A DNA stretch of 64,000 nt from Alnus glutinosa (taxonomy: Eukaryota > Streptophyta > Magnoliopsida > Fagales > Betulaceae): positions 23,897,102-23,961,101 of the forward strand of contig NC_084898.1 in the NCBI RefSeq assembly GCF_958979055.1. The letters are read 5' to 3'. Below the pieces are notes generated by a model that was not told the origin of the DNA, ran no database searches, and was given only the letters and a program-made list of their open reading frames with translations. Position 1 is the stretch's first letter; the number at the start of each line of letters is the position of its first letter. The translations under genes were made by a program, and so were the position numbers. Below, piece by piece: positions 25,540 through 37,562 of this stretch.

Positions 25540-26331
25540 GGAAAATTACATTTTACCCCCTTGAAGTATTAATCTATTTGCGTTTTGGCGTCCAATGTTC
25601 AAAATGGATGATTCTTCACCCCCAATCTATCTCACGTTGGCAAAAGAATACCATCTGTCCATATTGTCTGTCACTTTGGATGGAAACAAAGTCACGTGTA
25701 CGACACGTGACTTTGATTTACCAAAAAGTTCGAAAATGCCCTCACCGAAAGGTGGTTCGGCCACCCTCAAATCGGTCATAGGGGTCTAGGACACATGTCG
25801 ATTTTTATATATATATATTTTAATTTTGTTAAAGTTTTTAGTATTTTTAGTTTTTTAATTTTAATTAGGCAAATGACAAGTGTCTATTTTTTAAGGACAA
25901 GGTCGTGGACTTCCGTCAAGTTTTGGATGGAAGTTAGATGGAATTATTATCTTCGTCTTTAGCCATAAACGGGGTACTATTTATGATACGAAATGAAACA
26001 TAGAGGTCAAAAAATAAAGTCTTTAAACCAAGGGAGTCAAAGTTATTAAACCCTATTTTTTTTTATTTTGTATTGATTTTTTTATTTTTTATTTTTTTAT
26101 CTTCTTTTGTTTTGACACTTTACCCACCCCCCAAGGCATTTTCGAACATTTTGATAAAAAAAAGTCACGTGACTTGATATCCGTCCAAAGTGATTGACAA
26201 CATGGACATATGATATTTTTTTTGCCAACGTGAGATATGTTTTTTTGGGGCGGGATTGGTCATCAATTTTTGAACATTGGATGCCAAAACGCAAATGAGT
26301 GGATACTTCAAGGATAAAATGTAATTTCCCC
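25540..26331. mobile_element. Foldback/MULE-like non-autonomous DNA element with terminal inverted repeats of about 165 bp
   Basis: The left end (GGAAAATTACATTTTACCCC, then GCGTTTTGGCGTCCAATGTT) is mirrored by the right end (CCAACATTGGATGCCAAAACG-type sequence, then AAAATGTAATTTCCCC). The arms include CTCACGTTGGCAAAA and end near paired GTCACGTG boxes. Short open frames at 25578-25789 and 26097-26294 come from the two arms and are not genes. No target-site duplication is obvious. The inner part recurs at 785-1160. Confidence 0.8.
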
Positions 26332-26523
26332 GGCCTTATTTATATGTCATTCTCTATATTCCCTTTTTGTTTAGATGAAGAGTAATGTTAAATTTACTAC
26401 TCTTTTATAACTTGCTATCATGAGTCAGCATGTAATTTGAGCCACGCCAACTACTAAAAAAAAAATTCACACTCTAATCATGTGTTTGACCCAAGTTAAC
26501 AAGTTGTAAAAGAAGAGTTGTAG

Positions 26524-26568
<45 letters not shown>

Positions 26569-26951
26569 GATAGTAATAGAATGATTAGATTATATGGTAT
26601 TTTTCCACGCAAAGAAACTTATAAACAATTAATGACCATAGTAACATCCCATTTAAGAGTAATCACATTATTATTATTATTTTTTATTGAAACTTATTGA
26701 ACTTATTAAAACAATCTCTTAAGAGGTTAGATAGGCCAACATGCCAAAATAAAACAATTTTCACAAAATATTATAAAACATTTTAAATTGAAAATGTAAA
26801 TAGTTTTAATATATTTTCAATTCCCCATACTCCGAAGTAATACTAGAAACCACACTTTTATTTAACAATTATTCCACCATACCGGTATAGCACTACTAAT
26901 TAGATGTTGTCACAACTTTCATAATTGGGAGTTCTCTTTGGGCCTAGGATG
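26332..26951. other. Non-coding spacer with an (AAT)n microsatellite
   Basis: An uninterrupted TAA/AAT run spans about 26523-26567. Nothing else is recognised. This block has no counterpart in the left arm of the inverted duplication. Confidence 0.6.
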
Positions 26952-27695
26952 GGTTCAGTAGGCCCACTAGGATACATAAGCATTGGAGTCAGGCTCTTTG
27001 CTATTGTTGTTGAAACTTGTCCGGCCCAAAGAGCAAAAGGTGCATATTTTGGAAGCCCAAAATGGTAAAGTCAGGATTTAATTAATACGTTAAGCTCAAT
27101 TTCTAAGCCCAAAATTAGGAGCTTTCATATTTAGAAAAAAAGAAAAAAAGAAAAAAAAAAAGAAAAAAAGAAAAAAGAAAACCCTCTCAATAAGGCCTAA
27201 GTGATATGAATGGAGGATTTGAGATTGCGATTTCATAAATAAAAAATACAATTTTAAACCAAATTACAAAAAATGAATTGTTTGAGAATTGCGTTTTTAA
27301 AAAATTGCGATTTGAAAATATAAAACACTATTTTTTTAAATCACAGGCAATGTATTTTTTTAAAAAAAAAATGAAAAATTTTAAAGGCTAACTTGCGATT
27401 TTAAAGGTCAAACTGCAATTTTGCCAAATGCTTAATTGATTTTTTTAAAATTGCTATTTTTTAATCGAACTTTTTGAAATCGTAAACCCAAACAGACCCG
27501 AAATAAGATTCAAATTCAGCCTCTCTTCTCGAAATACTAAAAGTTTAAATCGATTTGAAATTAGAAATTTAATTATTTATTTAATATTACAACACTTCGT
27601 TCAATTTTTTATGGGACATAAATTTCTTACAAATTAGTTTATAAGGAATTTCTTACAAACTAACTTCTAATAGTGACATGTGCCCCTTGCATGCC
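26952..27695 (-). repeat. Right arm of the long inverted duplication (partner 53-752)
   Basis: Reverse complement matches 53-752 over nearly the full length, ending with TTGCATGCC at 27688-27695. Landmarks are CATTGGAGTCAGGCTCTTTG and CAGCCTCTCTTCTCG. It contains an A/G-rich microsatellite (27137-27180). The two arms enclose about 26 kb with five genes. Confidence 0.75.
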
Positions 27696-27889
27696 AGAAG
27701 CATATATTTTTTTAATTGCATGTGATCCCGTTGGAGTATGTTTATGATTTTCAAATGAAAATTGAATCTCTGCTTCTTCTCCTAGTGCTTATGGTTTAGG
27801 CTTATTAGGCTTTCTTTTAGTTTTAGTGACTGCAACTTCCTGAGATTGAAGATTGGGCTTTCTTTTTTGTTTAATTGGCAGTTTGATCA

Positions 27890-29000
27890 TTAATTTTGTG
27901 TTACCCTATATTTGGCTCTTGAATCTAAGATTAGCTTAGTTTTGATTTTAAGGAAATAGATGTATTGTAGTGATTTTTGAATTATAGTTTTTGCTTAGTT
28001 AAGATATAAATTCATTAAGGTCTCGTTTAGTTTGCGAAATGGCTATTTCATTAGGAAAAAGAATAGTTATTCCTAGGAATAGAAGGTGGCGGAATGGAAT
28101 AGTTATTTTTAATCTTTAGTTTGGTAACAACTCATATATTTTAATTAGAATCCAATCAAAATTACTAAAAAACCCCTACATTTAAAAAAATCAAATATTA
28201 AAAAAAACAAAAAAAACAAACAAACAAAAAAAAAAAAGAAAACCCTTGGGTGGCCGACCACCCATTGGCCGGCCACCCCTAAAATACCCGTCGGGGGTGG
28301 CCGCGGTCACGTACCCCCGAAGCCAACCCGGGGTGGGTGCAGCCACCCCTAAAAGCGCTGGGGGTGGTCGCACCACTCTCGGCTCCATATATGGGTTGGC
28401 TGGCCAGCCAATGAAGGGTAGTTTGGTTTTTGGTTTTTTTTTTTTTTTTCTAAAATATATATATATATAAAATATAAAATAAATGATTTTTTTTTTGAAA
28501 ATATTGCATTTACTCTAAGGAATAGCTATTCCTCTCATTTTTTAGAGGAACAAGTATTCTTTTTCGTAAAGGAATAGGCATTCCAATGGAAATAACTATT
28601 CCAATAAATAGACCTTTTACCAAATAAAAGAATGACTATTCCATATATAGGAATAGCCATTCCATTCCAGGGGTTTATTTCACAAACCAAACGGGGCCTA
28701 AGTTCCATGGTATTTGCTTCATTTATGTACTTTGAATTGTTTAGTTTTGATATATATGTTAGAAGTACGTGTTTGCTTGATGCTTTGTTTAATTATTTTT
28801 GAGAAAATGTAGGAATCAACTATCAGCTATCATCTATCATATTTGCATCAGTCGTGACTTTGTGTGCTGATGACCATTTCCAGTAAAAGAAGACAATGAC
28901 TCACTCACAAAAAATAAATATAAGATATCGGTTTCAAACCCAACATAAAGTTCACAGATAAGGCAATGATTCTGCAGATCATTCGAATTCAAACTTCAAT
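27890..29000 (+). repeat. Direct repeat flanking array copy 1 (partner about 30690-31080), interrupted by a MITE
   Basis: Without the inserted MITE (28019-28698), the sequence TGTATTGTAGTGATTTTTGA, GATATAAATTCAT, TTTGCTTCAT, GAATTGTTTA and CAATGATTATTTCC-like context runs parallel to 30690-31080. The first gene of the cysteine-rich array therefore sits between two copies of one flank, as expected from unequal duplication. Confidence 0.7.
28019..28698. mobile_element. PIF/Harbinger-like MITE, 680 bp, TAA target-site duplication
   Basis: Ends GGTCTCGTTTAGTTTGCGAAAT and the reverse complement of TTTCACAAACCAAACGGGGCC form imperfect terminal inverted repeats, flanked by TAA (28016-28018 and 28699-28701). 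The paralogous sequence at 30790-30815 is an empty site (GATATAAATTCATGAAGTTT). The core is rich in GGTGGCCG/GGCCACCC and gives the spurious overlapping frames at 28191-28470. Confidence 0.85.
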
Positions 29001-29038
29001 TTTTTATTTTTTCTTTAAAAAAATTTTCAAGTCATTAG

Positions 29039-29230
29039 GGTCGACATATGGTATCAGTTCTAAAACCTAAAGCGTCGACCCAAAATATTATTAGCGGTTG
29101 TTGGCTAATCATCAGCGTCGACTTTGATGATCAAAGCGTTGGAGTTTTGGCGCCGACCTCATTAGTGTCGACATAAGCACTATTGATTAATAGCATTGCC
29201 TTTAGCACTTGTAGCATTTTTGTCGACAAT
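29039..29230. repeat. Cluster of GTCGAC motifs upstream of array copy 1
   Basis: GTCGAC or a one-base variant occurs about six times (near 29040, 29073, 29115, 29152, 29167 and 29222), several times as GCGTCGAC. Such clustering is unusual in this AT-rich context and resembles subterminal repeats of CACTA-type transposons. No terminal CACTA motif was found, so the origin is uncertain. Confidence 0.5.
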
Positions 29231-29495
29231 AATGATCAATTTTTTTGTTTTTTATTTATTATTTATTATTTATTATTTTTTTGTAGCGAGAAGTAGAAGT
29301 TTGAATTCCATGTATGGTGATATGAGATAGCTAGATTACGTGTATAAAGATTACATTTGTTTACATACATATCAAAATGTAACAGAATGATAATGATATG
29401 TACGATATAATTTAAATTTAAAAAACAAATTCTGTTAATTAATGATACGATATAATTAATTTAAATTTAAAATACAAATTTGATCTTCTATAGCC

Positions 29496-29504
29496 TATAT
29501 ATAA
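29496..29504 (+). promoter_or_regulatory. TATA box of array copy 1
   Basis: TATATATAA lies 68 bp before the ATG. The surrounding CCTATATATAATACGA context is shared with copies 2-4. Confidence 0.7.
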
Positions 29505-29571
29505 TACGAGTCTAGGCGTCTAGCTAGCTACCGAGTTTAATTATCTTAGAAATTAGTTTCAAGTTTCAACC

Positions 29572-30240
29572 ATGATGAAGAAAGATCATTTAGTTGCAGC
29601 TATCTTGTTCTTCGTTATTTTCTCTTTCTCAGTGTCAGTCAAAGGGCTCAGCGTACAATCTTACTTGAAATGTCTTTCCGACTTCGACCACACAATAAAA
29701 AAATGTGTTCTCCTCAACTTTGATGCCTTTGTGTCTCTCAAAGGACAGAAAGTCCACATAAACTCAGCATGCTGCGGGGCTATCAGAGAATTTGATGAAG
29801 CTTGTGCTTCTGAAAGCTTAGTTTTTGAATCTGAAGCTTTGTTCATTCGTTGGTTGGTGGATAGTTGTGGCCGTGATAACCAGCAGGCTCCACCAACTCC
29901 ATCATCATCATCTTCCTCTTCACCTCCGATTCCTCCGACTCCGACTACTCCGGTATCGGGCAACCAGTCATCCCCACAATTTGTGCCGCCACCAATGGAG
30001 CTGCCTGAAATTATTGTTTCTCGAGGGCCGAGTTGTTGGTCAAGCTCCTCGGCCATAGCACATGATTGGAAAGAATTAAATGACACTTACTGTTTGCTAT
30101 CACGATTCAAAGGCATCTACTGTGAGACAGGAGAGCCCTACGACAGAGTCCAAGAGAAATGTTGTGTGAACTGCAGCTTTGAAAACCCACAAAGAAAATG
30201 GTTTCAAGTTACTCCACGTTATGTGGGTACTTTGGGTTAA
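29572..30240 (+). CDS. Secreted cysteine-rich two-domain protein, array copy 1 (prolamin-like/ECA1-type N-domain)
   Basis: Intronless gene for 222 residues. The signal peptide (M-M-K-K-D-H-L-V-A-A then a hydrophobic run to about residue 24) is followed by a six-Cys domain (about 33-99) with spacing C-x10-C-x21-CC-x9-C-x20-C, resembling the prolamin-like domain of egg-cell-secreted ECA1-type proteins. A Ser/Pro/Thr linker (about 105-140) leads to a second Cys-rich domain (about 147-222) with six cysteines and the end W-F-Q-V-T-P-R-Y-V-G. This copy has Tyr-Cys where copies 2-4 have Cys-Cys. An AATAAA lies at 30250-30255. It is the most diverged member of the array. The N-domain assignment is by cysteine pattern; the C-domain is unknown to me. 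Confidence 0.75.
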   Translation: MMKKDHLVAAILFFVIFSFSVSVKGLSVQSYLKCLSDFDHTIKKCVLLNFDAFVSLKGQKVHINSACCGAIREFDEACASESLVFESEALFIRWLVDSCGRDNQQAPPTPSSSSSSSPPIPPTPTTPVSGNQSSPQFVPPPMELPEIIVSRGPSCWSSSSAIAHDWKELNDTYCLLSRFKGIYCETGEPYDRVQEKCCVNCSFENPQRKWFQVTPRYVGTLG

Positions 30241-30822
30241 AGTCGGAGAAATAAAATGTCGTTTAGGGTTTAGGTTGTGTTTTTCTTCAATTAATTAGTT
30301 TTACGTTTTTCTAAGTGGGTGATTATTTCACTTGTAAGATTCTTTGCCTTTCTCCATGTTATTGCAGTTTTTTTTTTAATAAAAAGTTTATTATGTTCTA
30401 TTAATTAATTAATCAGTCTAACTATGCATTAATCTTGTAAGTTCGATGAGTGTCTTTAATTATAAAATTTGGATTCATGTACAAGGTGTTGATGCAATCA
30501 ACATACACTCCTCCAATTTTCAACTTAATTACCCATCGGCTTAAACTTTTGTTTAATATGTGATAGGAATGGGTAAATCTAATAACTTATATATAATTGG
30601 CTCTAACATGTCACACTAATACGTCATGGACGTCTTGATTCATTTTGTTACTATGCACATGGATTGATTTGTATTTTTTCTTACCCGATATTTAATTTGG
30701 CTCTTCAATCTAATGAGCTTAAATTAGTTTGGATTTTAAGATAATAAACATATTGTAGTGATTTTTGGATTACAGTTTTTGCATGCTTAGGATATAAATT
30801 CATGAAGTTTCATTGTATTTGC

Positions 30823-30885
<63 letters not shown>

Positions 30886-31100
30886 AATTGTTTAATTTGG
30901 ATATGTTTGAAGTGTTTGCTCGATGATTTATTTAATTGTTTTTGAGAAAATGTAGGAATCAATTAATTCTATCAGCTATATAATCGATCTATCATATTCG
31001 TGAGTACTTTGTGTGCCAATGATCATTTCCACTCACTTGAAAAATGGATCCGATATTGGTTTCAAATCCAACCGATAAAGCTACATGTCAGCGAAATTTG
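30241..31100. repeat. 3' flank of copy 1 with second copy of the direct repeat and a (TA)n tract
   Basis: 30690-31080 repeats 27890-29000 (without the MITE). Inside it, a pure TA run of about 58 bp spans 30826-30883, where the other copy has ordinary sequence. The first 200 bases are the copy 1 3'UTR, with the conserved phrase TGTTATTGCAGTTTTTTT. Confidence 0.7.
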
Positions 31101-31821
31101 AATTTTACAGATTTAGAGCCTTCTTTTTAGCCTTATCAATTTTTACTAGCTCAAATAATTAAAAATCGTCTTTTGCTATTTTAGCCATTCAGTTCTTAAT
31201 TTACCATTTTAGCTATTTACTATCACTATTATATTTAAATGATCTTTTTCAAAATGGGGATGACTATGTGTACGTGATGCATGAGACCTAGAGAGATAAA
31301 TAAAAAAGAAAAAAGGAAGAGATAAGGGTTATGGTTGAGGGCTTTGACATGTTCAATTAAATGGGTCAGGTTATGGTTTACTTGTATACAATGGTGGAGC
31401 TATGATTTTGATTTAGAGGGGTCAAGAATTTATTTTTTTTTATTTTTTTTAAAAAAAAAGTAATAAAAAAAATTATGAGTGTAAAAAACTAAAGTTGAAA
31501 AAGATTGATTAAAAATATTAAATAATATAACTAACGGAAGAAATAAACAATTCAAAAAAAATTTAATTATTGTTTAAAACATACAAATGTAACTTACAAT
31601 TTATTTTACCATTTGCGCGTTAATCTAGAATTTTATTGGAATTCAATAGAATCGTTGTTGTTCTCCATAATGTTAGATAACTATAATTATATATTTCATA
31701 TAATTAAAATATGTAACAAAAACTATATATTTCTATAAACTGTTTATTAAAAGAGCAATCTAAATATAAGAGCTTAATTAACATAAAAGTCTGATTACAT
31801 ACCTCTTACTTCTTAGGCTCT

Positions 31822-31862
<41 letters not shown>

Positions 31863-34800
31863 GAAGCTAAGTAATTCATTTGAATTATTGAAGGGCTATT
31901 ATCTGTTTGTGCAATGTGCACCAACATTTCAGCCGGCCTCTCAACAAACAGCAAAGCATAGATAGTTTTTGGTGTTGATAAGCTAAGCGTATCAGCTAAA
32001 ACAAGAAGAATTCAAATCTGTACATATCTTCAACACGTTAATTATTTTATCAATTTGACCCGTATGAGAAAAATCCTAAACTCTGCCATTATTGTTTTGA
32101 GATATGTTATTTACACAACTCTTACACAATAATTGTATAATAATATTGATGTGTTCAACATTTTTTAAAAAATAAAATAAAAATAAAAATATTGACACAT
32201 CAGCATTATTGTGCAGCTAACATATTTCTATTGTTTGTTGTGTCATGGTGCCAGGTGTCCACATACGCAACACGAGTAGAAAGCTCGTATTTGGTTTGAT
32301 TATTTCAAGAATCTTATGCCTCTTTACTTTAGTATATTTCAAGAAATCCTAAGCCACGTAAACATTTGATAAATTTACTCATTTATAACTTCATTAACTC
32401 TTTAAATAGACATGTACAATAAGATGGATAAGATAAAAAAAATACCAATTAATGATAAACCTAATTTTAAGATAAAACTAATCTAAATCATAATTAATAA
32501 CTAATAATCCTTATTAAATAAAGAGAAATGATATTTGTACATCTCATTTTCAAATTTACCATTAGATTTATAGAACTCACATTTGGTCCTACAAATTCAA
32601 TGGTGAATTTGAAACTTAGTTGTATAGAGATGTACAAATATCATTTCTCTTAAATAAATGGGATATGTTAAACATCCATCTCTTACCTATCTTGAGTAAG
32701 TTTCAAATCTATTATTAGATTTGTAGGACCCAATGTAGGTTCCACAAATCCAATAGTAAATTTGAAAATAAGATGAGTTGCTGATGTGTCTATTGAGACA
32801 CACATAAAATATGACAAACTATTAATTTTGAGGAAAAAAGTGACATAGGAGCCTATTTAAAATTTGTGCAAAACCTAAGAACCATATTACTGAAATTAGA
32901 AACTCAATAACTAAATTCAAATAAAAATAAAACCTAAGGACTAAATATAATTTTTCCCAATTTTACTAGCCCAAATAAGTATAAACCATTTTTCTCTATT
33001 TTAGCCATTCAGTTCTTAATTTAAAGCATCCCAGCAGTCTCACAATTTTAACTATCTACTATCACTATTCCATTTAAATAATCATTTTCAAAATGGGGAT
33101 GGCTATGTGTGATGCATGAGAGAGAGAGAAAGGAGAAGATAAAATTTTAATAGTGTTTTATTGATTTGGTGAGTGAACATTGCTTACTATTGTTGGTGAG
33201 TATTATTCAGTCACCAAATTGGTGAGGCTGCTGGAGAGTCATTTTGGATAATTTCATCAAATTGGCTCAACAAAAAACAATGATTTTGCAGAAGCAGAAA
33301 TTAGAATTCTATGTCTGGTGATATAACCTCTCCAAAGAAATAATTTATAAAGAGTTTGGTTTAAATTAGGGTTGAAATTTTTTGACATAAACCACAAACC
33401 CAACATGAACCCAACACGGAATTAAAGGGTTAAGGTTAAGAAATTTGACCCATTTAATTAAATGTTTCAGGTTATGGTTGACTTATTTGCTTTTATATTC
33501 ATTCTTCGACAAAACTTGAACCCGACACATGACATAATGGTTCGCAATTTTTAATGACCTGCGACTCCCATACGAATCTAATACAAAATTATAGGGTTAT
33601 AGTTGAGAGCTTCGACACATTTAATTAAATGGGTCGGATTAGAATTTACCTATATAAAATGTCAGAGCCAAGATTTTGATTCGGAGGGGTCATGAAGATT
33701 TTTTATTTAAAAATAAAAAATAAAAAACTTATGAGTTAAAAATACTAAAGTTGAAAAAAATTGATTAAAAATATTCAATAACATAACTAATGGAATAAAT
33801 AAACAATTCAACAAAATTTTTTTAAAACATACTTTAGGGTATTTCAAGAAATCATAAGGACCATAAATTTTTGATAAATTTACTCATTTATAACTTCATT
33901 AACTCTTTAAATAGACATTTACAATAAGTTGGATAAGATAAAAAATACCAATTAATGATAAACATAATTTTAAAATAAAACAAATCTAAATCATAATTAA
34001 TAATTAATAATCCTTATTAAATAAAGAGAAATGATATTTGTACATCTTATTTTCAAATTTACCATTGGATTTATATGATCCATATTGGGTGACACAAATT
34101 CAATGGTGAATTTGAAATTTAGTTGTATGGAGATGTATAAATATAATTTCTCTTAAATAAATAGGATATGTTAAACATCCATCAAATCAACTATTTGATC
34201 TGTACGACCCAATGTAGGTCCCACAAATTCAATAGTGAATTTGAAAATATATGAGTTGCTGACATGTCAATTGAGACACACATGAAATATGACAAACTAT
34301 TAATTTTGAAGGAAAAAGTGACATAGGAGCCTATTTAAAATTTGTACAAAAACTAATGACCATATTATTAAAATTAGAAACTCAATGACTAAATTCAAAT
34401 AAGATAAAAACGTAAGGACTAAATATAATTTTTTCCAATTTTATTAGCCCAAATAGCTATAAACATTTTTTTCTCTATTTTAGCCAACCAGTTCTTAATT
34501 TAAAGCACCCTAGTAGCCTTACCATTTTAGCTATCTACTATTACTATTCCATTGATATAATCTTTTCCAAAATGGGGATGGACTATGTGTGATGCATGAG
34601 AGAGAAGAAGAAAAAAAAAAAAAGGAAGAGAGAAATTTTTAATAGTTTTTTATTGATTTGGTGAGTCTACTAACTATTGTTGGTGAGTACTGTTCACTCA
34701 TCAAATTTTTTTTTTTTTACCACCAAATTGGTGAGGTTGCTAGAGAGTCATTTTAGATAATTTCATCAAATTGACTCACTAAAATTATCAAAAAATTATT

Positions 34801-35558
34801 TTGGTGATACTACTAAGAATGCTCTAAGGCAATAATTCTGCAAAACAGAAATTAGAATTCCAAGTCTGGTGATATCACCTCGATCTCCAAAGAAATAATT
34901 TATAAAGAGTTTGGTTTTAATTAGGGTTGGCAATTTTTAGCATGACCCACAAATTCGACACGAACCTAACATGGAATTAAAGGGTTAGAGTTGAGGAATC
35001 TGACCCAATTAATTAAATGGTTTGGGTTAGAGTTAACTTATATATACTTTTATATTCAAGCCTTGACAGAACTCAAACCTGTCACACTACATAATGATTC
35101 GCAATTTTTGACATGACCCGCAACCCCCACATGAATCTAATATAAAATAGGAGAGTTATGCTTAAGGGCTTTGACATTTTTAATTAAATGAGTCAGATTA
35201 GGGTTTACCTATGACAATAGTGGTGGAGCCAAAATTTTGATTCAAAGGGGTCAAGAATTTTTTTTCTTTTTTCTTTTTTTAAGAAAATTATGAGTAAAAA
35301 AACTAAAGTTGAAAAAAATTTGATTAAAAATATTAAATAATATAACTAACGAAATAAATAAACAATTCAATAAAATTTAATTATTATTTAAAACATACAA
35401 ATGTAACATATAATTTTATTTTATTTTTTTGTCACTTGCATGTTAATTTAGGATTTGATTGGAATTCAATAGAATCAGTTGTTATTCTCCAAAATGTCAA
35501 TAACTACAATTATATATTTCATATAATTAAAATATGTAACAATATATTTAGATTGCTC

Positions 35559-35642
<84 letters not shown>

Positions 35643-36180
35643 TAGCAATTTAAATATAAAAGCTTAATTAACGTAAAAGGTTGATTACATCCCTCTCATT
35701 TCTTAGGCTCTAACCCATAATATATATATATATATATAAAGAAAAAGATGCCAAGTAATTGTTGAAGGGCTGTTTTTTTTTATTTTATTTTATGAGCAAA
35801 TTGTTGAGGGGCTATTATCTGATGAAGAATGAGAATTTGAAAAATTGAAATAATCAAATATCAATAAGTTTTAGTGTTTGGCAGATCGATAAGGTTAATT
35901 TTAAATATATACCTCAATTTGAATTTGACAAATTGCAATTAAGTTGGCGTCGTTAGCTCATAGAATCAGATAGTTTTTGATGATGCAATATGCATGATAA
36001 GCAAAGTCTATCAGCTAAAACAAGAACAATTCAAATCTGCGCATATCTTCAACAAGTTTGTGAAAGAGAAATGTTAGCTACGTACTAGCTATTTATTTAC
36101 TCTTAACAGATTTTGCCACCATATAATTTAAATTTTAAAAAACAAAATTGAGATAATAACAAAATTGAGATCTTCTATGG
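31100..36180 (+). repeat. Array flank modules between copies 1 and 2 (nested direct repeats)
   Basis: Blocks recur in direct orientation: 31130-31290, 32955-33120 and 34438-34590 share the phrase AAAATGGGGATG...TGTGATGCATGAGA; 32320-32660 and 33825-34180 share AAATTTACTCATTTATAACT. The whole of 33830-36180 recurs at 37980-40280 and 41870-44110. The modules contain hAT-like ends (TAGGGTTGGCAATTTT near 34925) and GGGGTCAAGAATTTTTT segments. No gene lies here. A (TA)n tract spans 35563-35638 and an AAT repeat about 31827-31860. Confidence 0.8.
32521..32652. mobile_element. Small palindromic MITE (about 132 bp), amplified with the array
   Basis: The ends AAGAGAAATGATATTTGTAC and GTACAAATATCATTTCTCTT are perfect inverted repeats (about 25 bp including ATCTC/GAGAT). 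Degraded copies occur at the same place in each unit: from about 34022, 38181, 42064 and (truncated) 45757. Only this copy keeps a perfect stem. Confidence 0.8.
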
Positions 36181-36182
36181 CC

Positions 36183-36191
36183 TATATATAA
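36183..36191 (+). promoter_or_regulatory. TATA box of array copy 2
   Basis: TATATATAA 45 bp before the ATG, inside the conserved CCTATATATAATACGATTCT block. Confidence 0.7.
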
Positions 36192-36235
36192 TACGATTCT
36201 AGGTACCAAACTTCATTAACAAATTAGTTTCAACC

Positions 36236-36937
36236 ATGATGATGAAGAAAGATCATTTAGTTGCGGCAATCTTGTTCATCATTATTTTCTCTTTCTCAGT
36301 CTCAGTCAAAGGGCTCAGCCTAGAAGGATACCTGAAATGTCTTTCCGACTTCGACCACACAATAAAAGAATGTGTTCGTCTCAACTTTGATTCCTTTGTG
36401 TCTCTTAAAGGGCACAAAGTTCACACAAATTCGACATGCTGCGGAGCTATCAAAGAATTTAACGACACTTGCACTTCTGAAAGCTTAATTTTTGAATCTG
36501 AAGCTTTTTTCATCCATTGGTTGGTGGATAGTTGTGATGATCACCAATCTTCATCTTCACCAACTACTCCACCATCTTCGCCTTCACCAGCTACACCATC
36601 TACACCATCTTCATCGGCTAGTCCTTTCACTATTCTTCCGCCTCCGGGATCGAGCATCCAGCCAAGCTCTGATTTCAAGCCGCCTCCGTTGCAGCTGCCT
36701 AAAGTTGTTGAGATAGTTCATGAGGGGGGTTGTGTGTCAGGCTCGAGTGGTACGTTCCATATGTGGAGCGAGTTAAATAACACTTGCTGCTTCCTCCAAC
36801 GATATAAAGGCAGTCATTGTGAGAGGGGAGAGCACTACGACATAGTCGAAGAAAGATGTTGTCTGAACTGTCAACAGCCGTCAGGAAGCCAAATATGGTT
36901 TCAGGTTACTCCACGTTACGTGGGTTCTTTGGACTAA
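36236..36937 (+). CDS. Secreted cysteine-rich two-domain protein, array copy 2
   Basis: Intronless, 233 residues. A signal peptide runs to about residue 25, after which the mature protein probably starts near L-S-L-E-G-Y. The N-domain has the six-Cys C-x10-C-x21-CC-x9-C-x20-C pattern. A long Ser/Pro/Thr linker (about 102-155) precedes the C-domain, which has seven cysteines (C, CC, C, CC, C) and ends W-F-Q-V-T-P-R-Y-V-G-S-L-D. The odd number leaves one cysteine free for a partner. AATAAA is at 37011-37016. Nearly identical to copy 3, including kilobases of flank, so the duplication is recent. Confidence 0.75.
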   Translation: MMMKKDHLVAAILFIIIFSFSVSVKGLSLEGYLKCLSDFDHTIKECVRLNFDSFVSLKGHKVHTNSTCCGAIKEFNDTCTSESLIFESEAFFIHWLVDSCDDHQSSSSPTTPPSSPSPATPSTPSSSASPFTILPPPGSSIQPSSDFKPPPLQLPKVVEIVHEGGCVSGSSGTFHMWSELNNTCCFLQRYKGSHCERGEHYDIVEERCCLNCQQPSGSQIWFQVTPRYVGSLD

Positions 36938-37562
36938 AGTGAGAGTTTCGATCGAGAGCTTGTACGCACGTGCATGTACGTTGTTAGTTGGCCGGTGTTT
37001 AATTCATTGAAATAAAATGTCGTTTAAGGTTGGTTTAGGTTGTTTTTTCTTCAACAGGCTAGCTAGGATATGTCGTACGTTGTTTTTCCAAGTTGTAAGG
37101 CCATCCATGGTTCTTTGCATGCCTTTTTCTATGTTATTGCAGTTTTTTTCTATTGTTCTTTTATTATTATTATTATTTATTGAGTTTATTCTGTTAATGC
37201 ATTAATCTTGAACGTTCTATGATTGTCTTTATAAAAGATGGATTCATGTTCAATGCTTTTGTTCTGCAAAGGGAATTAAGGCACGAATTAATTTCTTTTT
37301 TCCTTTTTGATTGATAAATTTCGGGAGATTTTATTTAAAACAATATCTCTGCAAGGTGCTGATGAGCAGCGATTGATTCAAGTGATTAAATTCGTTTTTT
37401 TTTTTTTTTTTTTTAAGTTATATTAGATGCATGTGATAAAGTAATTAATTAATTAAGAAAAAAATTATAATGAATTATTTTATCAATTTGACCTGTATGA
37501 GAAAAATCTTAACTCGGCCATTATTGTTTCGAGATATGTTATTTACACAACTCTTATACAAC

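Noticed and set aside
25578..26294. Similar open frames on both strands containing C-S-K-x-D-D, looking like duplicated small genes
   Set aside because: They are the two inverted arms of one foldback element.
28191..28470. Overlapping frames rich in Pro, Arg and Gly on both strands
   Set aside because: Inside the GC-rich core of a PIF/Harbinger-like MITE; no family recognised.
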